Positions 57,501-64,000 of a stretch of DNA of 64,000 bases are shown piece by piece. Where the stretch lies: contig CM070623.1 in the NCBI GenBank assembly GCA_036346255.1, forward strand, positions 2,780,033 to 2,844,032. The letters run 5' to 3'. How positions within the stretch are numbered: position 1 is the stretch's first letter; each line of letters opens with the position of its first letter. Source of the stretch: Ampelocalamus luodianensis. Lineage: Eukaryota; Streptophyta; Magnoliopsida; Poales; Poaceae. The translations under genes were made by a program, and so were the position numbers. Below the pieces are notes generated by a model that was given only the letters and a program-made list of their open reading frames with translations, was not told the DNA's origin and made no database searches.

Positions 57501-59209
57501 TCTTGAGCTTGATCGAAGTGGGGGTCTCCGGCTTCTCCGAACTCTACGAACGATCGCATTTAAAAGAGACAAGCGAGCAAACAAAATAAATAAATAACAA
57601 TACTCATCAAATGAACTCCAAAATAAACCAAACTAGTACCAACAGCAAGAACTTGATTTTAGAAATTTTTAGAAACAAACTTCACAATTTTTGGCGTTAA
57701 AATGAGGGAGAAATAAACATTTGAAACCTCTCTTTTAAATTTAAAAAGAAAAGGAAAAGAAAAGAACAAAAGAAAATTACGCGGCGCGCGTGCTCGCTTC
57801 GCCCCGCCTAGTCTTCGCCGAAGCGCGCGAATGCCCGGCGCGACTTGGGCCAGAGGCACGCGCGGCCTGTGGGCGTGACGGCCGAAAGAGAAAAGGGGCG
57901 AGGGGGAGAACCCTCGGCCGAGCCTCACTCGGGTGAGCAGAAAGGGCGGCGGCGGCGCGCGATGAAGAAGGGGCTCGGGGAAGGCGCGGCTGTGACGGCG
58001 ACAAGCGACGGCGGCCGGAGGGAGCAGCGGCGCACGGGGAGGAAGAAGAAGCTCAGGGGAGGCACGCGGTGACGACGGCGAGCGGCAACCTCGGAGACGA
58101 AGCGGCGCGGGAACCCAAGGTGAGTCCTCAGATCTTCGCTCGATCTTCTTCTTGCTCGGTCCTCTTCTCTCGGGTTTCTTGCTTGGGGAAGAAGGGGGGG
58201 GGGGGGGTGGTTCGGCCGGAGGGTGCTTGGTGCTTCTTATAGCCGAGGGGAGAAGGCTTCGGGTCCGGGGAGGAGGCGACCGTTGACGCTCGGGCGGTGC
58301 AAGAACTGAAGTTGCGCGGCGGACACAGCGGAACGGGGGAAAGGGACGCGTCAGGCGCGCGAGGGCCGAGGCGGCGCACGGGACAGACCCGTGAAGAGGG
58401 AGAGGGAGGCGACGGGGAGGGGGCGCGGTCTCCCGGGCATTGGCACGGCCGGCGAGGACGGCGGTGCAGGGCATGGCGAGGGAGAGAGTGCGCCAGGGCT
58501 AGGGGAGGAGAAGGGCTAGGGGAGGCTTTCGGGAGGAATCCGAATCTTGAGCAAATTGGGAAAACTTCAAAATTTGAGTTCTTGATCTGAGATTTGGATT
58601 CTTGCAACTCTGGAAATTGGGTGTTACAACCCATTATCTAATTTGGCGAAAAGATAAATAATAATAATAATAATAGTTACATTCATGACTCTCCTTTGTG
58701 GATTTATACACCCTCTAGTCAAAAAACAGTGAAGCCATAGAACATGTGCAGTCAAACCATATTAATATTGATGAAAGATGTTGTCTGGAGTATGTAGTTT
58801 AGATATATGAAAATGATGAGTAAATTTGTCATAAAAAATACTTTCACAACATTACATGTAACTTTTCTCAAATATATGATGATAAAATTTAGTGATCAAA
58901 GTGGCGCCTTACTGACTTTTAAAAGTAAAAAAAAAATGTCACTTTTGTGACTGGAGGCTGTACATGCCAATAGTGTCCCCTGCTTTTGTCCTCTGTGAAA
59001 CACATTGTAGTGTAGTATGATGTTAGCGCCAAATGGTTAGTTATTTTGAGAGCGCTATTTAATCGCCATTTTTAGAGTAATCTTTAATTGTTAAATTGAC
59101 CACTCTTTCTTTGCATGAACAGGCTCCAGTTGGCAACATCAGCAAGAAACCAAAGGTTGCTACAAAAGTTTCCTCAGTCTTCGGAAATGACAGTGATGAG
59201 GAATCGTGA
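45588..59209 (+). CDS. G-patch-family C2H2 zinc-finger protein gene, probably damaged
   Basis: Exons: 45588-45590 (ATG only), 45703-45756, 46324-46478, 46713-46856, 47026-47132, 47244-47393 and 59123-59209. The protein reads MEKRDHDSKN..., PIKAGIRDAKLGVGKQEQ, EETEEHIKKRE, then a zinc finger CSLCNKQY...CHLSSYDHNH (C-x2-C-x12-H-x5-H), RFKEMREMQSSSS, a Gln/Glu-rich coil, TLKFGFSRMAPSK and the acidic end FGNDSDEES. Plant relatives join a G-patch to the PIKAGIRD linker and are thought to act in RNA processing. Here exon 2 ends in phase 0 while exon 3 needs one preceding base, and no G-patch exon is visible between them. A second phase conflict occurs at the intron after 47132. A CT-rich leader precedes the ATG. 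The last intron is 11.7 kb because of a Gypsy insertion. Confidence 0.8.
47133..47243 (+). other. U12-type (minor spliceosome) intron
   Basis: The 5' splice site GTATCCATT is one base from the U12 consensus GTATCCTTT. TTCCTTAAT at 47224-47232 matches the U12 branch-site consensus fully and lies about 12 nt before the CAAG acceptor. No polypyrimidine tract of the U2 type is present. Splicing here gives a phase mismatch with the next exon. Confidence 0.75.
47540..50444 (+). mobile_element. Left Gypsy LTR, 2.9 kb
   Basis: The LTR runs from TGTAACACCC to GGTCCGACA and is followed by the primer-binding site. It includes a GC-rich block (47690-48320) and an ~825-bp segment (about 49008-49835) that the right LTR lacks. 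Open frames inside it are not genes. Confidence 0.85.
50448..50460 (+). other. Primer-binding site, initiator-tRNA-Met type
   Basis: TGGTATCGAGCAT lies three bases after the LTR and resembles TGGTATCAGAGC, the complement of the initiator tRNA-Met 3' end. Confidence 0.8.
50652..51500 (+). pseudogene. Extra leader ORF of the Gypsy element, left copy
   Basis: The ORF starts MAAPSLAGSWDFFSHGED and stays open to 51173, with HPPIFMGRMTQVLDRETWS and LLLSSPFCFFPTLQEGEL, then decays. It lies between the primer-binding site and gag. It matches no gag, protease or polymerase domain that I know. A frameshifted copy occupies the equivalent place in the right half, so it belongs to the element. Confidence 0.65.
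51823..52392 (+). pseudogene. Gypsy gag 5' fragment, left copy
   Basis: The fragment begins MAPRRAVAPVRGAF, Arg/Gly-rich, then MAQVMQQQAQILQALLTNQQ, FLRTRPLTFASADEPLEAED, a stop where Trp occurs in the other copy (52102-52104), and LKGAAAAWWENYL. It ends abruptly at the inversion junction. Gag forms the particle that packages the element's RNA; this copy cannot. Confidence 0.85.
52393..53196 (-). pseudogene. Gypsy reverse transcriptase and RNase H start, right copy
   Basis: The minus-strand frame reads DYRALNEVTIKNKYPLPRI, FSKIDLRSGYHQV, FGLTNAPVYFMNLMN, VVFIDDILIYSK (the FIDD catalytic motif), FLGHIVSAGGV, VRSFLGLAGYYRRFI and the RNase H start VYCDASRQGLGCVL. It is open across the RT core but ends at the inversion junction near 52392, so most of RNase H and the integrase are missing. 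A frame break separates it from the protease region upstream. Confidence 0.92.
53274..53507 (-). pseudogene. Gypsy protease-RT linker fragment
   Basis: The frame holds DYPEVFPQELPGMPPDRDIE and LKPGTDPIAKRPYRM, the conserved linker before the reverse transcriptase. It runs out of frame before the RT core at about 53270. Confidence 0.85.
53693..53920 (-). pseudogene. Gypsy aspartic protease fragment
   Basis: VLFDYGASHSFIS matches the retroviral-type protease site, normally D-S/T-G-A; here it is D-Y-G-A, so the catalytic triplet is altered. Downstream frames are broken. Confidence 0.8.
54050..54500 (-). pseudogene. Gypsy gag C-terminus with damaged zinc knuckle
   Basis: On the minus strand CFHCGVRGHFANRY (about 54096-54050) is a C-x2-C-x4-H-x4-C knuckle whose last Cys is Tyr. 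The surrounding frame is interrupted. Zinc knuckles bind the packaged RNA. Confidence 0.75.
54504..55130 (-). pseudogene. Gypsy gag, right copy
   Basis: The frame starts MAPRRAARSV and contains LLTNQQAGAASRHSKLADFL, EAEDWLRDTEKKL, LKGAAAAWWENYL and ISWNEFKTAF, the last being the conserved gag segment. It pairs in inverted orientation with 51823-52392. A few indels separate it from the zinc knuckle. Confidence 0.88.
55418..56419 (-). pseudogene. Extra leader ORF of the Gypsy element, right copy
   Basis: The frame shares HPPIFMGRMTQVLDRETWS and LLLSSPFCFFPTLQEGEL with the left copy, but its N-terminal part is frameshifted before the GYYHPP motif. Downstream it stays open to near 55418 with a Pro/Arg/Ala-rich sequence. 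Confidence 0.65.
56508..56520 (-). other. Primer-binding site of the right Gypsy half
   Basis: TGGTATCGAGCAT on the minus strand, identical to the left half. Confidence 0.8.
56524..58628 (-). mobile_element. Right Gypsy LTR, 2.1 kb
   Basis: On the minus strand the LTR runs TGTAACACCC to GTCGGCA. Relative to the left LTR it lacks an ~825-bp segment; the join lies in GGATGTAAAATGCTAAG (near 57140), with TAAA at both break points. It also has a G-run at about 58195-58207. Open frames in it are not genes. Confidence 0.85.
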
Positions 59210-61711
59210 TCTTTCTTTGCCCAAGCGTGATCATACACACAAGGAAAATGTCTTTTGAGGGAATTCCAGTGAGCTGTCCTTGAGAACATGCCATGTATGT
59301 AATGCTTTGTCATGCTGCTGGCTTGACCAGATGTGGATGGTGGCATCTTTGACAATCTCATATGAACAAACAGGAACTTAAACGTTGAAGTGTCAATTGT
59401 ATGAAGTTGAGGATAAATTGTAAGATTAACTCAGTTTGTATCTCCATTCTGGATTTTGGAAGTTGATGAGTACATTCTGTCCTGGCAATCAGGCAAGGCC
59501 ATTGGGACACCTTTGTATGAACTTTGTTGGCTTTTAGTGTAACGCCTTTGTATTCAGAGTTGGCCGTGCATTTGGTACTCTCCGGCAGCATCATGTCTGA
59601 CAAAATTCCAAGACCCCTAGCTGGTTGCCTTACCTCATGGTATGAACAGTTTAGCTGGTTGCCCTTGCCTCACGGTATGAACAATTGATAAAAGGAATAA
59701 TTCAGAATTTGTCACAGTAAATAAATAGATTTTAGAATTTACCCCTATCCACATGTCATAGACACATGAGGAGGGGGGGTTAAATTATGAAATCTATATA
59801 TCTCATAATGACAAATTATAAAATCCTGATAAAACCATCTCTAATCTATTTTTCAACGGTGATCGATCCGGAGTGAAGAAATTTTGATCTCACTTTTTAC
59901 AAGAGAAGGAGGGTGATCAAAGTGCAGATGGGTTGCTGATGGAGCCCATGGGGGAGCAGTTGGCTCTTGGCTGGATCAGTGGAGCTGTGGTCCCTGAGGG
60001 AGGAAGGATAGAAGATATGCATTACATGTAAAAAAGGATTCAGAGGTCAGATCATGAGAGTTACTCACATACATGTGGATCACCTGCATGGATGCATATA
60101 CTTTTACTCCTCACATCTCAAGGAGTTATTGCACAGATCTGCTTCTGTGCACCGCCATTTGCAGAGCAAGTCAGTGCGTGCAGTGCAAGCATGTCAGATA
60201 CTGGTCAGATACATACATGAGCCATCTAAAGTTGTAAACAACAATCCAACCCAATTTCAATTATTTGGTATTGTTGTTGTTTTCTCCTCGAAAAGTACAG
60301 GTTCTGAACCCCATTGTAGAAGAGGTTAGCAGAATGATCAGATGATCAACGATCATTGGCCCCTGTGGTACAATTTTCTCTCTTTCTTTCTTTGCTGTAT
60401 TTCGATAGCTGGTCCAGTATTGTGGTTGGGGATCTGTTGTGAAAAAATGGTGCCATGCAAACCAGCTGCTAGCTCACCCTGAAGATGCCTCACACGGTCA
60501 CACCTACTCCTCTCATCACTGTTGCTTTCAGTTCCATAAACAAAATAATGCAAATTCAGACAAATGGTGGCATGCATGATTGGTCCGAAAGTGCCCTATA
60601 GTCCACTAGCATTAGTTTCCATGTTGTCCTAGGCTCATAGCATGTTATTAACATGTAACAGTTACAGCATTAGTTCCGATCTTTATTTTTCAAACAAGCA
60701 TTTAGTAAACTAGCTAGAGGTGATGATGCGAGGTTACTGTTTATAATTCAATTGGCAAGATGCTAGGTTGCTTTGGTTGAAGTTTTGATCATGACAATAT
60801 GTTATATAGGGCACAATTTCTTGCTATTCTATGAATTATTTGAGACATTTTACTATCTGATTGTCTTTTAACAATTATGCTATTTTGCAAGTATAGATGG
60901 TATAGGATGGTCCCTGTCTAGTATGGTGATGTTCTTGGGCAAGGTCACAGGGAGTACTACTACCAATCTGTCGCCATGTGTCCTGCTAACATAAAAAACT
61001 TTTCAATCCAAATTATTGGTAAGAAATTGACCAAAATTGCTCCCTGCAGGGAGATTATCTTAAAACATTAGGTAAGAGCCCAAGACACGTAGATGAATCT
61101 GACATTAATATTAATTTTAAAGAGGGACAAAGAACAAGGAAGAGAAATGGATAAGGATGAAGTGAGAGGGCAGGTTAGCAACTGAGAATAGCATGTCAAT
61201 TTAGTACTACTTAGCAACTCCTTCATGCTGTGCTGTGCTGGGGAAGCTCAACCCCTCCTCTCCTCTCCTCTCAAGCAGCTGAGCAAAGATTAGATGAGAT
61301 GATATTTGCCTAATTGTAAAGTAGAATCTACCCATTCTACTACTATCTACTCTCAAGTCTCAACCTTGTCATGTCCACCTCCAACTACTTCTCCCTCACA
61401 CTGTCCCACCACTTAAGATCAATCAGAGAACACATTCAGATCGATCGATCTGGCATGCATGGATATAGCGCGATAAATTGTCGATTTTTTTTGTCTGTGA
61501 TCTATCTCGAGTCGATTTTTCGCGCTAGCTTTGATTTTATTGACCTAGCTAGATGGCCCTCACTGACAATGTACCATGCATTCAGAATTAAAACATTTGC
61601 TAGATCTATTAATTGGCACTTATTGGCAATCTGTGCACTAATGTACTTCTTCTCACACGTTTTTTGGGGGGATAAAGTACATTCTTCTCACCTGTTGGCG
61701 GCTAACTATTA
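59210..61711. other. 3' UTR and intergenic region, no gene seen
   Basis: 59210-59600 is probably the zinc-finger gene's 3' UTR; it holds a small duplication of TAGCTGGTTGCC-TTACCTCATGGTATGAAC near 59617 and 59651. Onward the sequence is AT-rich with many stops. 61220-61380 has CT-rich, leader-like sequence and 61440-61470 GATCGATC/GCATGC motifs, as in a plant promoter or 5' UTR. Any gene it served is interrupted by the Copia element that follows. Confidence 0.45.
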
Positions 61712-61862
61712 TGTTAGGATGTCTCATGCTCGTACTCATAGAAAACAGAGTAGACTGTTTGGAATAAAGCATCTTACTATTCCAATGGACCAAAGCTAAT
61801 ATATAACATGTATAAAGTTGGATAATAGCAAATAACACCCTACACAATATATATATCTAACA
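61712..61862 (-). mobile_element. Copia 3' LTR, 151 bp
   Basis: On the minus strand it runs TGTTAGATAT to ATCCTAACA, with 6-bp terminal inverted repeats TGTTAG/CTAACA. It is preceded by the short purine tract AAGAGGG (61863-61869). The 5-bp flank TATTA (61707-61711) is the candidate target duplication; its partner would be off-window. Confidence 0.7.
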
Positions 61863-64000
61863 CCCTCTTAAACTCATAGTGGATCAACAACACTGAGTTT
61901 GGAGAGATAGAAGTTATGCTGAACTTGAGTCTGTGCCTTGGTGAAGAAATCTACTAACTGAAGCTCCGAAGGCACATACTGAAGAGCAATAACTTGGTCT
62001 TGCACTTGCGATCACATCTATGAAGCATCCACTCCAATGTGCTTGGTAAGCTCATGCTTCACGGGATCTCAAGCAATGCTGGTCGCACTAGTACTATCTG
62101 ATAAAAGCGGAGTCGATGTAGAAACAGAAACACCGAAATCCGCAAGAAGCCACCGAAGCCAGGTGATCTCAGCTGTCAACAGTGCCATGGCTCGCAACTC
62201 AGCCTCAACGCTCGAACGAGAAACTGCTATCGCTTCTTAGTCTTCCAGGCAATTAAGGAGGAACCAAGGAAAACACAATAAGTAGAAAGAGACCGATGAT
62301 CAGAATAATCGCTAGCCCAAATCGCATCAGAGTACATCTAAAGCTGTAAAGAACTAGAGTAGGGAAAGAAAAGATGTCGAGTAATGATTCCACGAAGATA
62401 TCGAAGAACACGAAGAATGTGACTGTAGTGGAGCTGAGTGGGAGCAGAGATAAACTGACTCAGGATGTGAACTGGGTGAGAAATATCAGGTCAAGTAATC
62501 CCAAGGTAGACGAGGCTCCCGATAATATGGCGGTAGCGAGTAGAATCCTCAAGAGGCTCACCATCAGTAGGGCGAAGGTGAACACCAAACTCCATAAGAG
62601 TATCCACTACGCGTTGATTAGTGAGACAAGCGCGAGTAAGGATATCCTGGATGTACTTCTCCTGGAAAAGATAGTAGCCCTCGAGTGTAGAAGTGATCTC
62701 AATCCCAAAGAAGTAACGAAAAGGACCCAAATCAAACATCAAGAACTGCTTACTGAGACACTCCTTCACAAAGGCAATGTACTGAGAGTCATCTCTAGTA
62801 ATGATCATGTCATCCACATATAGAAGGAGGAGCGTCCAACCCCGAGGAGAGGTGTGAACAAAGAGAGGAGGGTCGTGATCACTAGTGGAGAAGCCAGCAT
62901 CAGTGACAACAGAGGAGAAGTAGTCAAACCAAGCATGAGGGGTTTGTTTGAGCCCACAGAGAGAATGACGAAGGCCACAAACCATACCATCAGAGACAGA
63001 ATACCCAAGGGGCGGCTGCTTGTAGACCTCCTCACGTAGCTCGCCATTGAGAAAGACATTCTTAACATCCAACTGAGAGATGGGTCACTGTCGAAATAGA
63101 GACCACAACATGGAGAGTGCAAACAGTGGTCATGTGAGCGACGGGGGCGAAAGTCTTATCGTAGTCACGACTATGTTCTTGCTAAAAACCACGCGCCATA
63201 AGACGAGTCTTGTAGCGCTCAAGGGAACCATCTTAGCGGGTCTTGATCTTGTACACCCACTTACACGTGATAGGAGTAACACGTGCAAGCAAGGGCACAA
63301 GATCCCAAGTACTAGTGCGTTCCAAAGTAGCAATCTCCTTAGACATCGCGAGCTGCCACTCAGGGTGAGCAGCAGCCTCACGGTAGGTCGTAGGCTCAGA
63401 AAGAGCAGCAATTGTGAAGCCATAGTGCTGAGGTAGCCTGATAGTGTGACGATCACGAAGATCGTATTTAGGAGGAGAAGGCGGAGCGAGACCCAGTAAG
63501 GATGGAGAGGAAGGATTGGGAATAGGGCCCAGCAGAGACGAAGGCTCAAGAGGGGAAGTAGTAGGCTGAGGACGACGAGAGTATTGCCAGGGAAAAGGTG
63601 GAGCCTCAACAAAAGAGCGAGAAGGAAAATCCGGCGGAGACGAAACAGGTGGAGCCGGAAGAGAGAGAGGCAAAGTAGATGGAGGAAGAGACGAAACAGT
63701 GGTAGAAAGCTAAGAGTCAGGAAAAATCAGAAAGGAGATCGACTCAGCATGAGAATTTGGGCTGACAGTGGGGGAACGAGGGTAGTAAGATCAGGACTCG
63801 TCAAAAGTGACATTCTGAGAAATCCTCATCCTGCGAGCAACAGGGTCATAGCAACGATAACCCTTATGCTCTAGACTGTAGCCAAGGAAAACACACCCAA
63901 CTGACTAAACAATCAGTTTGGTGCGCTCACGAGGTGGAAGAAGGACGAAACAAACACAGCCGAAACGACGAAGATGACTATATTCTGGAGCTCGACCAAA
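61863..64000 (-). pseudogene. Copia polyprotein 3' part: integrase end, RT, RNase H; runs off window
   Basis: Reading from the right edge on the minus strand: the integrase C-terminus (HLRRFGCVCFVLLP, VFLGYS, GYRCYDP), a Ser/Pro-rich linker (about 63750-63480), KYDLRDR and EWQLAMSKEIATLE, CKWVYKIK, then RT with MDVKNVFLNGELREEVY, LCGLKQTPHAWF, LLLLYVDDMI and LDLGPFRYFFGIE. RNase H follows (SRSSVEAELRAMA, VDFFTKA) to about 61880. Several stops and shifts are present, for instance between the integrase and linker, and the RNase H motif normally DADWA reads DAIWA. The element is therefore dead in this part. Orientation agrees with the 3' LTR at 61712-61862. Confidence 0.9.

Larger units (their letters stand above)
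47540..58628. mobile_element. Inverted (tail-to-tail) Gypsy retrotransposon composite
   Basis: Outer ends are TGTAACACCC (47540) and GGGTGTTACA (58628). Left half, plus strand: LTR, primer-binding site, leader ORF, 5' gag, to about 52392. Right half, minus strand: LTR, primer-binding site, leader ORF, gag, protease, reverse transcriptase and the start of RNase H, down to the same point. Both halves lack their 3' parts and 3' LTRs. There is no 5-bp direct repeat at the outer limits (AGTTT against ACCCA), so this is not one intact insertion. TGTAACACC ends, a Met-type binding site and the long LTR fit the Tekay/Del group of chromoviruses; that finer placement is inference. Confidence 0.9.
47394..59122 (+). 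other. Last intron of the zinc-finger gene, 11.7 kb
   Basis: The donor AAG/GTCCTT at 47394 and acceptor AACAG at 59122 flank the retrotransposon composite 47540-58628. Without it the intron would be about 640 bp. 58629-59122 is ordinary AT-rich intron. Confidence 0.85.

Noticed and set aside
57659..58474. 271-codon minus-strand open frame
   Set aside because: It is the GC-rich block of the right LTR, with no domain and no conservation with the left copy.

Overview
The window looks like nuclear DNA of a grass, most likely rice or a close relative. It has very GC-rich first exons beside AT-rich introns, plant GT-AG introns, and a dense nested population of Helitrons, a Mutator-like element and Copia and Gypsy retrotransposons. 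No organelle or bacterial signature was seen. All identifications come from reading motifs and splice sites by eye, without database searches.

Host genes. (1) An E2F-family transcription factor on the minus strand (4019 down past base 1) has eleven exons here and its C-terminus lies off the window. (2) TRM6, the non-catalytic subunit of the tRNA m1A58 methyltransferase, lies on the minus strand (33798-27973); its thirteen exons chain in frame to 476 codons plus stop. (3) A G-patch-family C2H2 zinc-finger protein gene on the plus strand (45588-59209) seems to lack its G-patch exon, has a U12-type intron whose phase no longer fits, and carries an 11-kb retrotransposon palindrome in its last intron. 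Between TRM6 and the second Helitron lie two orphan exon fragments, one EMC1-like and one from ribosomal protein S25.

Mobile DNA, left to right. 6022-12103 is a Mutator-like element with about 112-bp terminal inverted repeats and a perfect 9-bp target duplication; it is split by Copia-type LTR sequence lying as two LTRs in inverted orientation. 14066-27249 is a 13.2-kb Helitron with both ends. It carries a receptor-kinase fragment, a RepHel gene (the 3108-bp last exon is open, the exon before it is frameshifted), a fresh 658-bp tandem duplication of the RepHel 3' end, and a multi-exon gene with a Ulp1/SENP-type (C48) His-Asp-Cys protease signature. 38287-45285 is a second, degenerate Helitron of the same family: it keeps only the last 28 RepHel codons, holds a captured ARM-repeat fragment and a decayed copy of the same Ulp1-like gene, and ends in a tandem array of Helitron termini. 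47540-58628 is a Gypsy composite in which two 5' halves face each other. 61712 to the right edge is the 3' part of a Copia element on the minus strand.

The most interesting structure is the Helitron lineage with a linked SUMO-protease-like gene, seen twice with the same gene order. The intronic Gypsy palindrome and the double lesion in the zinc-finger gene come next.
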